DNA from: Streptomyces buecherae
GTDB taxonomy: Bacteria; Actinomycetota; Actinomycetes; Streptomycetales; Streptomycetaceae
Length of the DNA stretch: 64,000 nt
Assembly: GCF_014295035.1 (NCBI RefSeq)
Contig: NZ_CP060404.1
Span: 7,852,501-7,916,500, forward strand
Direction: 5' to 3'
In this document: one piece after another, positions 1 to 9,487 of the stretch
How positions within the stretch are numbered: position 1 is the first letter of the stretch
Layout of the letters: the number at the start of each line of letters is the position of its first letter
The notes under the pieces: generated by a model
Told to the model about the DNA's origin: nothing
Database searches by the model: none
What the model saw: the letters and a program-made list of their open reading frames with translations, nothing else
Position numbers and translations under genes: made by a program

Positions 1-3000
1 TCGGCCAGCCGCCCGTAGGCCCCCTCAGCCTCGGCGAGCGCAACCCCCTGCCCCGGCCATGCCCCGTCCTGCGGCGCTCGCCCCTTCGCCGACACGACAC
101 CCACCGCGTGCTGCACCCACGCACCGTCATCCGCGCCCTCCGGTCGGGTGTGGATGGTGAGGGGGTGTTGTCCGGTGGTGTTGGGGGTGCCGATGTGTAT
201 TTGGAGGTGGTGGGGTTGGTGGTGGGTGAGGGTGAGTGGGGTGTGGAGGGTGAGTTCTTCGATGTGGTGGAGTCCGGTGTGGTGTGCGGTGTGGAGGGCG
301 AGTTCGAGGAGTGCGGTGCCGGGGAGGAGTGGGGTGTTCCAGAGTGCGTGGTCGGTGAGCCAGGGGTGGGTGTGGGTGGAGATGTGTCCGGTGTAGAGGG
401 TTTCTTGGCTGGTGGCGAGGGTGGTACGGGTGAGCAGGAAAGGGTGACCAGTTGAGTCATTGCCGCGACGGTGACTGGGTGAGGAAGCAGGGAGCCAGTA
501 GCGCTGGCGTTGGAAGGGGTAGGTGGGGAGGTTCGGGTGGTGGTGGGTTGGGTGGGGGAGAAGGGTGGTCCAGTTGATGGGTGTGTTGTGGGTGTGGAGG
601 TGGGCGGCGTGGGTGAGGAGTTGGGTCCAGGTGCCGTGGTCGCGGCGGAGGGTTGCGGTGATGGTGGCGGGGCGGTTGGTGTGGTCGGTGATGTCGTGGA
701 GTGGTGCGGTGAGGATGGGGTGGGGGCTGATCTCGATGAAGGTGGTGTGTCCGTTGTCTAGGGCGGTGGTGGTGGCATCGGTGAGGAGTACGGGTTGGCG
801 GAGGTTGGTGTACCAGTAGTCGGCCGTGAGGTGGGTGGTGTCGAGGGCTTCGCCTGTGGTGGTGGAGTAGAAGGGGATGTGGCTCGTGGTGGGCTTCAGG
901 TCTGTTAGCTGGTTGAGTAGTTGCTCGCGTACGGCTTCCACGGAGGGGCTGTGGGAGGCGTAGTCGACGTTGATGCGTCGGGCGTGGATGTTGTGTTGTT
1001 CGCAGTGTTGGAGTAGGTCTTCGATGGCGTTGGTGTTGCCGGCGATGACGGTGGTGTGGGGTCCGTTGTGGGCGGCGATGTGGAGGTGGGTGCCCCAGGC
1101 TCCGGGGAGTTGTTGGGTTGCTTCGGGTGTGAGGGTGAGGGAGGCCATGGTGCCGTGGCCGGTGAGGGTGGTGTGGATGGCTTGGCTGCGAAGAGCGGTG
1201 ACGCGGGCGCCGTCTTCGAGCGTCAGGGCGCCTGCGATGACGGCCGCGGGGATCTCGCCTTGGGAGTGGCCGATGACGGCGGTGGGTTGGACGCCAAGCG
1301 ACTGCCAGACGCGGGCCAGCGAGACCATGACAGCGAACAACGCGGGTTGGACCACATCCACGCGTTCGATGGGCTGCCCGTTGGTGAGCACTTCGGTCAA
1401 CGACCAGTCGACGTAAGGCGCCAGGGCGTTCTCGCAGTCGGCTATGGACTGTCGGAAGACCTCGGAGGTGCGCAGGAGGTCGGTGGCCATGCCGGTCCAC
1501 TGCGATCCCTGACCGGGGAAGACGAAGACGGGCTTGGTGTGGTTGGTGTTGCCCGTTACCACGTTGGGGTGTTCGTCACCGTTGGCGAGGGTGTGGAGTG
1601 CCTCTCGTAGGTGGTCGCGGTCATGGGTGAGGAGGACGGCGCGGTGTTCGAGGGTGGCTCGGCCGGTGAGGAGGGTGTGGGCGATGGCGTACGGGTCGGT
1701 CTCCGGGTGGTCTTCGACGTACGTGGCGAGTTGCGTGGCCTGGGCGCGGAGGGCTTGGGGAGTGCGGGCGGAGAGGACGATCGGTACGACGCCCGTCTCC
1801 ACCGGCGCACCCGCGTTCTCCGGAACAGGTTCGCTTTCCGGGGCCTCCTCCAGGACGACGTGGGCGTTGGTGCCGCTGATGCCGAACGAGGAGACCGCGG
1901 CCCGGCGTGGCCGGCCCGTCTCGGGCCACTGCTGCTGCTCGGTGAGCAGGCGTACGGCGCCGGACTCCCAGTCGACGTGGGGCGTGGGCTCATCCACGTG
2001 CAGCGTGCGGGGCAGTACGCCGTGGCGCATGGCTTGCACCATCTTGATGACGCCGGCGATGCCGGCGGCGGCCTGGGTGTGGCCGATGTTGGATTTGAGC
2101 GAGCCCAGCCACAGCGGCCGGTCGGCCGGCCGGTCCTGGCCGTAGGTGGCGAGCAGGGCCTGAGCCTCTATGGGGTCACCGAGGGTGGTGCCCGTACCGT
2201 GCGCCTCCACCGCGTCGACCTCGTGTGCGGACAGTCGCGCATCGGCCAGTGCCTGTCGAATGACCCGCTGTTGGGCTGGGCCGTTGGGTGCGGTGAGGCC
2301 GTTGGAGGCGCCGTCCTGGTTGGTGGCCGAGCCACGCAGTACGGCGAGCACAGGGTGGTTGTTGCGGCGCGCCTCGGAGAGGCGTTCCAGTAGCAGGAGG
2401 CCGACGCCCTCGCTCCATCCGGTGCCGTTGGCCGAGGCGGCGAAGGCTTTGCAGCGGCCGTCGGGGGAGAGGCCGCGTTGTCGGCTGAACTCGATGAACA
2501 TGCCGGGCGCGGCCATGACGGTGGCTCCGCCGGCCAGGGCCATGGTGGTCTCGCCGCGACGCAGCGACTGGGTGGCCAGGTGCAGGGCGACCAGTGAGGA
2601 GGAGCAGGCGGTGTCCACGGTGATCGCCGGGCCCTCAAGGCCGAGCACGTACGACAGCCGCCCGGACAGCACGCTGACGGTACTGCCGGTCAGCACATGG
2701 CCCTTGACCTCCTCGGATGCCAGGTGCATCCGCTCGCCGTAATCCTGCGTCATCGCGCCGATGAACACCCCGCTCGGGCTGCCGCGCAGGGTCGCCGGAT
2801 CGATGCCGGCGCGTTCGAGCGCCTCCCAGGCTGTCTCCAGGAGGAGCCGCTGTTGCGGGTCCATCGCCAGCGCCTCGCGTGGGCCGATGCCGAAGAAGCC
2901 CGCGTCGAACTGGTCGGCGTCGTGCAGGAAGCCGCCTTCGCTGACGTACGTCGTGCCGGGTTGGTCCGGGTCGGGGTCGTACAAGGCCGCCACGTCCCAC

Positions 3001-5603
3001 CCCCGGTTCACGGGGAACGGGGAGATGGCGTCCGCACCCTCGGTGACCAGCCGCCACAGGTTGTCCGGTGTGCTGACGCCACCGGGGAACCGGCAGCTCA
3101 TCGCGACGATGGCGATCGGCTCGTCGGCGTCAGCCGCGACCGGGGCGGTGTGCACGTCAACGGCCTCGGACCCCGGACGCAGCAGCGCGCCGTGCAGGTA
3201 CTCGACGACGGCCTCGATCGTCGCGTGGTCGAAGAGCAGGGTCATCGGCAACGGCAGCCCCGTCGCCGTCACCAGTCGGTTGCGTACCTCGACGGCGGCG
3301 ACCGAGTCGAGCCCGAGTTCCCTGAACGACCGTCGGGCATCGTTGGCGTCCAAGACAGAGACCCCGCGCACCGCGCTGACCTGGGAGTACACCAGCTCGG
3401 TCAGCCATGCGCGCTGTCCGTCGGCCGGTCGTGCGGCCAGCTTCCGCCGGAGCCGGTCGGCGGGGCCGCCATCACCGACCGTGGCCGACCCGGCCGCCGT
3501 ATCGGCCGCGTCCGCTCCGAACGGGTACGTGGGTAGCCGCATCCGCCGGGCACCCGAGCCCTGGAACACGGCGCTCCAGTCCACCGTGACCCCGCGCACA
3601 TGCAGCTCCGCCAGGGACCGCAGAAAGGTGGGCACGCCGGGTTGGTGTCGGCGCAGGGAACCCACCACGGTGGCGTGCGCGCTCAGCCCCTCGCCCTCCA
3701 GCGTCTCCTGGACCCCGGCGAGCAGCACGGGGTGCGGGCTGACCTCCACGAACGTCCGGTGGCCGGCGGCCAGCAGGGCCCGGGTGGCCTGCTCGAACCG
3801 GATCTCCCGGGTGATGTTGCGCTGCCAGTACGGGCCGTCAAGGCCGACGGTGTCCTGGCGGCCCCCGGTCAGGGAGGAGTAGAAGGGCACCGTCGACGTG
3901 CGCGGAGTGAGCCCGGCCAGGCCGCCGAGCAGGAGTTCGCCGTCGAGGCGCAGCGTGGGCGAGTGCGCCGGGAGGTCGTTGCTGAGCCGCTTGGCGCGTA
4001 CGCCGTCGGTGACCAGCTCGGCCAGCAGTTCGGTCACGGCCTCCCGGTCGCCACTGAACAGGACCGAGCGCGGGCCGTTGGAACCCGCGAGGTGCAGCCG
4101 GTCGCCGCCCCACCGACCCAGCCGTCGCTCGATCTCCGCGCGGGACGCCAGGGCGGAGGCCAGATCGCCGTCACCGGTCGCGCCGGCCTGTGCCTGGCTC
4201 CACAACGCGACCACCTGGGCGGCTTCCTCCAGCGTGAGCGCGCCGGCGACATGGGCCGCGGCGATCTCGCCCAGGCTGGCGCCCACCACCGCGGCCGGCT
4301 CCAGGCCGCAGGCGCGCCACAGCTCGGCGAGCGAGACCATGACGGCGAACAGGACGGGCTGGACGACGTCGACGGCCCGCATCGCGGGGGCGCCGGGCGC
4401 CTCCCGCAGCACCTCGTGCAGGTCCCAGGGGACGTGTGGCTCCAGCGCGTCCGCGCAAGCGCGCATGTGCCGGCGGAAGACCTCGGAGGATTCCAGCAGG
4501 TCCAGGGCCATCCCCTGCCACTGGGGGCCCTGCCCGGGGAAGACGAAGACCGGGCGCCGGTCCGCCCCGCCCTCGGGCTCCACGCCGCTGTCGCGGTCGG
4601 TGGCGCTGACGACCATGGCGTCGAAGGCGCCGTCGGCCACCGCGCGCAGTCCGCGCAGAGCTTCGGCGCGGCTGGCGGCCAGCACGACGGCGCGGCGCGC
4701 GAGGGTGGTCCGGGTGCTGACCAACGACAGGCCGAGGTCGGCGAGATCGAGTGCCGGGGAGCTCTCGACCAGCCGGTGCAGGGCTGTGGCGCCGGCTCGT
4801 AGGGCCGCGTCGCTGTGCCCGGAGAGCACGAGCGGGACCAGCGGCGCGGTCCGAAGCGTGACGCCGTCCGGGACCGCCGGGGCGGCGGCCGGCCGGGGCC
4901 AGTCGGGCGCCGGGAGCGCGCCGACCAGGGCGAGCGCCTCGTCCACGGTGCCCCGTGCACCGAACTCGGCGGCAGGGTGGGCTGCCGTGGTGCCTGGCGC
5001 CCCGGTCGCGGTGCGGCCCCGGGTCGCCGCAGCGCCCTGTGTCCCGCCCTGCGTGGGGGCGTCCTCGGCCGTGTCGTCAGCGGGCAGGACGCCGTACGCC
5101 CGGTCCCCGTCCCGGATCGCCTGTGAGCGCTGCTTGAGCACCAGGACGAGGCCGCCCGCCCCGTCGGCGTCAGACGGGATCGCACCGACGAGGGCCCGGT
5201 CGATGTCGCCCCGCCGCAGCCGGTCGGTCGCGTGCGTCAGGGCCGCACGGATGGCACGACAGTCCAGGGGCCCCGAGCCGGCCGAGCCCACCGTGGCCTG
5301 GAAACCGTCCAGGTGGAGCCCGTGGGCGACGAACTCCGCGAGCCCGTCCCCGGCCGCGACGAGGAACACCCCGGTCCGGCCGCCGGGGAGCGTACCGGGC
5401 ACGATCCCGCCGTCCTCCAGAGCGGCCCACGCGAGCCGCAGGGCCAGTGACCGGTCAGCGGTCAGCTCGGCCGTCGCCGGGAGGCCGAAGAACGCGCGGT
5501 CGTCGTCCCAGGTGAGCGGACCGCCGACACCCTGGTGGGTGGCGAGTCCGATGATGACGACGGGATCGGCTTGACGGCTTGTCTGGGGCACGGGCTTCCT
5601 CAT
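1..5603 (-). CDS. Modular type I polyketide synthase: loading module plus start of extension module 1 (partial, runs off the left edge)
   Basis: The 1867 visible residues are the N-terminus of an assembly-line PKS. Order: KS-like remnant (about residues 13-170), acyltransferase AT0 (350-640), ACP (phosphopantetheine Ser767 in GLDSV), full KS1 (826-1260, Cys1000 in DTACSSS, then EAHGTGT and KSNIGH), AT1 (1358-1650), and a dehydratase from about 1720 cut by the window edge. AT1 has GHSQGE (Ser1447), Arg1472 and YASH, the methylmalonyl-CoA signature. AT0 has GASLGE (Ser443) and Trp468 exactly 25 residues later, where extender ATs carry the carboxylate-binding Arg. A Trp there is known from loading ATs that take monocarboxylic starters. 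The start ATG (5603) is the first in-frame start before conserved sequence. The gene reads away from the SARP gene. The product is unknown, because later modules lie outside. Confidence 0.97.
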   Translation of the reverse strand, partial: MRKPVPQTSRQADPVVIIGLATHQGVGGPLTWDDDRAFFGLPATAELTADRSLALRLAWAALEDGGIVPGTLPGGRTGVFLVAAGDGLAEFVAHGLHLDGFQATVGSAGSGPLDCRAIRAALTHATDRLRRGDIDRALVGAIPSDADGAGGLVLVLKQRSQAIRDGDRAYGVLPADDTAEDAPTQGGTQGAAATRGRTATGAPGTTAAHPAAEFGARGTVDEALALVGALPAPDWPRPAAAPAVPDGVTLRTAPLVPLVLSGHSDAALRAGATALHRLVESSPALDLADLGLSLVSTRTTLARRAVVLAASRAEALRGLRAVADGAFDAMVVSATDRDSGVEPEGGADRRPVFVFPGQGPQWQGMALDLLESSEVFRRHMRACADALEPHVPWDLHEVLREAPGAPAMRAVDVVQPVLFAVMVSLAELWRACGLEPAAVVGASLGEIAAAHVAGALTLEEAAQVVALWSQAQAGATGDGDLASALASRAEIERRLGRWGGDRLHLAGSNGPRSVLFSGDREAVTELLAELVTDGVRAKRLSNDLPAHSPTLRLDGELLLGGLAGLTPRTSTVPFYSSLTGGRQDTVGLDGPYWQRNITREIRFEQATRALLAAGHRTFVEVSPHPVLLAGVQETLEGEGLSAHATVVGSLRRHQPGVPTFLRSLAELHVRGVTVDWSAVFQGSGARRMRLPTYPFGADAADTAAGSATVGDGGPADRLRRKLAARPADGQRAWLTELVYSQVSAVRGVSVLDANDARRSFRELGLDSVAAVEVRNRLVTATGLPLPMTLLFDHATIEAVVEYLHGALLRPGSEAVDVHTAPVAADADEPIAIVAMSCRFPGGVSTPDNLWRLVTEGADAISPFPVNRGWDVAALYDPDPDQPGTTYVSEGGFLHDADQFDAGFFGIGPREALAMDPQQRLLLETAWEALERAGIDPATLRGSPSGVFIGAMTQDYGERMHLASEEVKGHVLTGSTVSVLSGRLSYVLGLEGPAITVDTACSSSLVALHLATQSLRRGETTMALAGGATVMAAPGMFIEFSRQRGLSPDGRCKAFAASANGTGWSEGVGLLLLERLSEARRNNHPVLAVLRGSATNQDGASNGLTAPNGPAQQRVIRQALADARLSAHEVDAVEAHGTGTTLGDPIEAQALLATYGQDRPADRPLWLGSLKSNIGHTQAAAGIAGVIKMVQAMRHGVLPRTLHVDEPTPHVDWESGAVRLLTEQQQWPETGRPRRAAVSSFGISGTNAHVVLEEAPESEPVPENAGAPVETGVVPIVLSARTPQALRAQATQLATYVEDHPETDPYAIAHTLLTGRATLEHRAVLLTHDRDHLREALHTLANGDEHPNVVTGNTNHTKPVFVFPGQGSQWTGMATDLLRTSEVFRQSIADCENALAPYVDWSLTEVLTNGQPIERVDVVQPALFAVMVSLARVWQSLGVQPTAVIGHSQGEIPAAVIAGALTLEDGARVTALRSQAIHTTLTGHGTMASLTLTPEATQQLPGAWGTHLHIAAHNGPHTTVIAGNTNAIEDLLQHCEQHNIHARRINVDYASHSPSVEAVREQLLNQLTDLKPTTSHIPFYSTTTGEALDTTHLTADYWYTNLRQPVLLTDATTTALDNGHTTFIEISPHPILTAPLHDITDHTNRPATITATLRRDHGTWTQLLTHAAHLHTHNTPINWTTLLPHPTHHHPNLPTYPFQRQRYWLPASSPSHRRGNDSTGHPFLLTRTTLATSQETLYTGHISTHTHPWLTDHALWNTPLLPGTALLELALHTAHHTGLHHIEELTLHTPLTLTHHQPHHLQIHIGTPNTTGQHPLTIHTRPEGADDGAWVQHAVGVVSAKGRAPQDGAWPGQGVALAEAEGAYGRLA

Positions 5604-5897
5604 CGACTCGTCTCACCCATCCGGTGCACCGGGCAAGGTGCTGGCTCCTGAGCAATGGATTCCGTGGCGGGGCCCGGTGACGGGCCGGCCTGTCACCTGG
5701 CAGGTCATACGGCGCCAGCCGCGACCGCTGGGAGAAGTTCTGAGTCCTGGTCAGAAGCCCGATCCACGGGCCGTGCCCCGTCGCACGTCCACCCCCGTCG
5801 CCTGCGGCGATCACTCGCCTCGCGCGTGGGTGCCGACGGTGAGCTCATGGCTCCCCGGGCCGCTCCCAAGCGCTGAACCACACCCTGCCACGGCGCT

Positions 5898-5937
5898 CTT
5901 GGAGTGACCTTGGAACGAACTTGGAGCGATCTTGGGC
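5898..5937. promoter_or_regulatory. Probable SARP operator: four 11-bp-spaced hexamers
   Basis: CTTGGA begins at 5898, 5909 and 5920, and CTTGGG at 5931, so all four are exactly 11 bp apart. SARP activators are known to bind direct heptamer repeats at 11-bp periodicity next to a poor -10 box. The array lies about 295 bp before the PKS start and directly downstream of the SARP gene, so this SARP acting on the PKS promoter is the simplest reading. A CAGGGT on the minus strand about 10 bp beyond the last repeat could serve as the -10. The rest of 5604-6044 shows no gene. Confidence 0.75.
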
Positions 5938-6044
5938 CCGTCAAGCGCGAACGACACTGGCCCGCCCCGAGGGCCAGCCGTGAGGGGCGGGGCCGTGACG
6001 GGGCGGGCCAGCGTCGTTCGCGGCCCGCGTGGGGAGCGGAGGGG

Positions 6045-6881
6045 TTACCGAGTCGGGAACACGGAGACGTCCGAGGCCCGGGAGCCGAGGCCGGAGCTTC
6101 GGCGCTCGGACGTCGGCTCGCCGCACAGAACCCGTCGGAACAGCCGCTGCAACTCCTCACCGGGGTCGATGCCGTACTCGTCCGCCAACACCCGGCGCGC
6201 GCGGTGGTAGGTGTCGATCGCCTCGGCACGGCGACCCGCGCTGCACAGCGCGCTCATCAGCAACAGGTGAAAGCGCTCGCGGGTCGGGAACCGGGTGCTC
6301 AGGGCCGACAGCTCGGCCGCTATCACCGAGATGTCACCGGGCTCCGCCAACCGTGCCTCCCAATAACTCTCCAGGGCGAGCAACCACAACTCCTCGAACC
6401 GGGCCGCCACCTGCGCCCCGAGCGAGTAGTCGCTGACCTCCGGATGAGCGCACCCGCGCCGTAGGGCCAGGGCCCGTTCCAGCGTGCGGCACGCCTGCTG
6501 CGGCGTACCCGCCGTCAGCAGGCGCCGGCCCTCCCGCATCAACTGCTCGAAGCGCACCGCGTCGATGCTCTGTGGATCCGCCGCGAGGACATAGCCCGTC
6601 GCCTCGCGCCGTAGGACGTTGTCCCGGCTGCGGGGTGGTCGGTGCGGCTCCAACGTCCGCCGCAGGTTGGATACGTAACTGTGCAGGTTCGCCATGGCCG
6701 CGCTGGGTGCCCTGTGCGGCCAGACGGCCTCGGTGAGCTGTTCCGCCGTCATCGGATGGCCCGGAGTGAGGAGTAGGGCGGAGAGGACGGCTCGCTGCCG
6801 GGCCGAGCCGAGGTTTACCGGACTGTCGTGAACACTTACTCCGACCGGACCAAGGACGTGGAAATGCACTGGATAATCCAC
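6045..6881 (-). CDS. SARP-family transcriptional activator (winged helix plus BTAD)
   Basis: This 278-residue protein has the classic SARP layout. Residues 1-95 form an OmpR-type winged helix (HVLGPVGV, SARQRAVLSALLL, AEQLTEAVWP, LHSYVSNLRRTLE). Residues 100-245 form the bacterial transcriptional activation domain (ALALRRG, the RFEELWLLALE helix, a YHRARRVLADEYGIDPGEEL ending). The GTG at 6881 is chosen because it sits just before the conserved FHVLGPV strand, has GGGGG about 11 nt upstream and gives the usual small-SARP length. In-frame starts at 7031 and 7184 would add a non-conserved tail. SARPs are pathway-specific activators of antibiotic clusters. This one follows the PKS on the same strand and faces the 11-bp repeats at 5898-5937. 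No TTA codon was noticed. Confidence 0.93.
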   Translation of the reverse strand: MDYPVHFHVLGPVGVSVHDSPVNLGSARQRAVLSALLLTPGHPMTAEQLTEAVWPHRAPSAAMANLHSYVSNLRRTLEPHRPPRSRDNVLRREATGYVLAADPQSIDAVRFEQLMREGRRLLTAGTPQQACRTLERALALRRGCAHPEVSDYSLGAQVAARFEELWLLALESYWEARLAEPGDISVIAAELSALSTRFPTRERFHLLLMSALCSAGRRAEAIDTYHRARRVLADEYGIDPGEELQRLFRRVLCGEPTSERRSSGLGSRASDVSVFPTR

Positions 6882-8992
6882 GGTCGAAAAGACCCCCGAA
6901 TGTAGTCCATAGGAACCTGATAACGCGACGCGCAGACAGCGACGCCGTGACGTCTGGCCATGTGTTCTTCCCCAATGGCTGCCAGCGTACTGACGGGGAC
7001 GTGAAAGTGAAGGTCTGGAGTTGTCACTCATCTGCTGATATGGCGCGGCGCGCGGACTGTCGGTGGTCGCCCGAGCCGTATGCTCTCCCACCTTTCTGAC
7101 CTGCTGCTTCGCTGATCCGCTCGGGCGTCGGGGAGCGAGGCCGGAGCCGCCGCCGGGCTCGGTGAACGGCGTTTGCGCGATCAAACATCGATGTGCAGAA
7201 GAATTGTTTATTTGTTGGATCTGAGGCTCCCTGGCACCTCGCCGAACCGCGTTCGGGGAACTGTTCCGCTACGGCATCGGGCATACCGCTGGTAACGCCG
7301 GACGTGTTTACTCGGGAGTAACGCGTTGGCGGGGTGGGCCGCCCCCAGCTTGGCGCAAAAACGCCTTCTCTTCGTGCCCTCGCGGGCCCGCGTCCTGAGG
7401 GTCGGCGCGCGCCGCTCGGGCTGGGGCGCGCCGGGCTCGCCCATGCTCGGACGCCCGTGAGCGCCTGGTCTGGACCGCGGGTAAGGGCTGGTGAGTCGCG
7501 CCCGCCACCCGCCGCCTGTGGTCGTGCCCGGGGGTGGGGCGGCGGGTGCCCGGAGGATGGATGCCCGAAAGGGGTCGGGTGACAGCGGTAAGGCCCGCGT
7601 GGTGCGGTGCGCTTTCGGGACACTTGGGAAGTGCTGCTGGCATAGTGCATGGTTTCGCTTTTCCTTGCCCGATGTGGGCTCTGATTGCGCGGTGAAGAGA
7701 CGAGCTTCCTTTCCGGCGGAAGGCGGAGTAAACGAGTTCGCTGCTTTTCTCTCGTTGCGTACGAGATGCTGCTAGTGTCGAATGTTGCACTGTCCCGCTC
7801 CGGAAAAGCGGAGAAGAGGGAACCGTGTGAGTCGCGGGGAGAATTCTGGCGTGCGGATGAGGGCGGGGTGAAGGGAGGCTCTTCGGCGAGCGAGTCGATC
7901 GTATGGAGGAATCCGCATCCCGCCCTCGCTCATTTTCCTCGTGCGGGTTCGCCAGGGGGAGACGTGGCCTTCTCCTCCGCCGCGACGGCGCCGCCTCTCT
8001 TCCGCTGATCGCGACGAGGCTTCCACTTCGCGGCGGATCGGGATGCCGTGCCGGCCCTCCGTCGCGTGTGCTAGCGGCGGGGAGTCAGGCGCGCGACGCC
8101 GGCCGGTGCTGCTCGGCGGCCGTCGCGTCGGCTGGTGAGCGAGCTGCCTGGCGGCCTCGCGCGTGACGCGATGTTCACGGCTCGGCGTCCCAGCGGGTCG
8201 CGGGTTGGCCGGCGAACCCGAATGGAGACAATGCGACCATCTTGCCGCGCGGTTACCCAATTCGCGCGGATAGGGAGGCAGTTGCTCCTCGCCCGCACTT
8301 TATGTCTCCGACGTCAGCGGCAACGTCATCGGCCGCGCCCCCCGCCAGCGCAATGCCCGTTTCGGCCCCGTACGGCGCCCGAAATAACGCGGACTGTGCC
8401 CGAGCGTCACCTCGCGGGAAAAGGGTGTTCGGTCGCCAAGTCTGCGCAGTCACGGCACTTTCCGGGGCCGAAGCGACAGGATGGGCGGATGTGACCAACG
8501 TGACGGTTGTTACCAGTAGCGATATGCCGTGCCCCGTAACGCAGTCCCCATCGCCCGAACCCGTCGCCGCACAGAGCCACGTCCCGGCACCCGGCATTTA
8601 CTCCAAGCCTGACCACGTGCGCTGTACGAGAACAGCCGGGACCGCGCACCGAGTTCGCGGGGCGGTCAGGCACGGCTGCCCTCCCGCGCACCGCCCCGCC
8701 CGAGGGGTGACTCCGTACGGTCGCCGGGCCGAGGGCGGTCGAAGGTGGTCGAAGGAGCGCGATCGGCGCGCCACGGGAGTGGCGATCCGGCCAAGCCGCC
8801 AACCGTCACGCGGCTTCGGCGCGGCCCCGAAGGACGTCACGTACGCCCACGAACTCGCCTCGCCGGGCGGCGTCGTGACTGCTGTCCACACCTGCGCTTA
8901 TGAGCTGTGCCACTACGCGCCCTCCGGGGTAGGCGACCTGCCGACCAGGCCGAGTGGCGGTCGGTCCGGGCGGCAGGGCGACCAGGTTGATG
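6882..8992. other. About 2.1 kb with no recognisable gene
   Basis: No reading frame on either strand resembles a known protein. The long open frames are Arg/Pro/Ser-rich, as expected of open shadow frames in high-GC DNA. The segment holds A+T-richer pockets near 7190-7220 and 7600-7800 that could contain promoters, the latter followed by a small hairpin (CCGCT/AGCGG near 7795-7815). At 8491-8513 there is an imperfect inverted repeat (GTGACCAAC, then GTTGTTAC). It probably marks the boundary of the polyketide cluster. Confidence 0.5.
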
Positions 8993-9487
8993 TCAGTCCC
9001 ACGGGTGATCGCCGGTTGCTCCGTCGATGAGCTCGCGCACGATGTCCATGTGGCCGGCGTGGCGCACGGTGTCCTCGATCATGTGGATCAGCACCCAGCG
9101 CATGGACACGGTGGTGCCGTTCCAGGAGGTGCCCAGGGCGTCGAGTCGGAGTTCCTCGATCGCCGTGTCGGCGGCGGCCCGAGCACGGCCGTAGAACTCC
9201 ACGATGTCCGCCGTGGCCTCATTCGGTCCCACACTCATGTCATCCGTGGAGGGGTCGAACCAGAAGGGTTTGGTCTCGCATCCGAACGCCGTGCAGAACC
9301 ATCCGTACTCGACGGTCGCCAGGTGCTTCACCAGGCCCAACAAGGTGGTTCCCGACGGAGTCATCGGTCGCCGCAGGGCCTCGTCGTCGAGGCCGTCGAG
9401 CTTCCACAGGACCGCGTCGCGGTGGCGGTCGAGGCTGGCGCGCAGGCTTTCCTTCTCGCCACCGGTGTAGGGCACGATCTTCGTCAT
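8993..9487 (-). CDS. DinB-family protein (DUF664 type)
   Basis: The 164-residue protein has the four-helix-bundle pattern of the DinB/YfiT superfamily, metal-binding proteins many of which act as thiol-dependent transferases. Landmarks are the N-terminal helix with TLLGLVKHLATVEYGWF around residues 48-64, supplying the first metal His, and the C-terminal helix MRWVLIHMIEDTVRHAGHMDIVRELIDG around 129-156, with the His pair. Its length is normal for the family. It stands alone, with no operon partner, and its start (ATG 9487) gives the usual MTK-type N-terminus. The substrate cannot be read from the sequence. Confidence 0.88.
   Translation of the reverse strand: MTKIVPYTGGEKESLRASLDRHRDAVLWKLDGLDDEALRRPMTPSGTTLLGLVKHLATVEYGWFCTAFGCETKPFWFDPSTDDMSVGPNEATADIVEFYGRARAAADTAIEELRLDALGTSWNGTTVSMRWVLIHMIEDTVRHAGHMDIVRELIDGATGDHPWD

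Noticed and set aside
457-1500. Long open minus-strand frame rich in His, Pro and Arg
   Set aside because: It is a shadow of the PKS acyltransferase/dehydratase region. The true frame, one step over, reads an intact AT with GHSQGE and YASH.
3898-5574. 558-codon open plus-strand frame opposite the PKS
   Set aside because: Ser/Arg/Pro-rich antisense shadow of the PKS gene. No conserved motif, and the opposite strand has clear AT and KS-like domains.
8242-9030. 262-codon plus-strand frame upstream of the DinB-like gene
   Set aside because: No family resemblance, mixed composition and no ribosome site; it also overlaps the DinB-like gene end.
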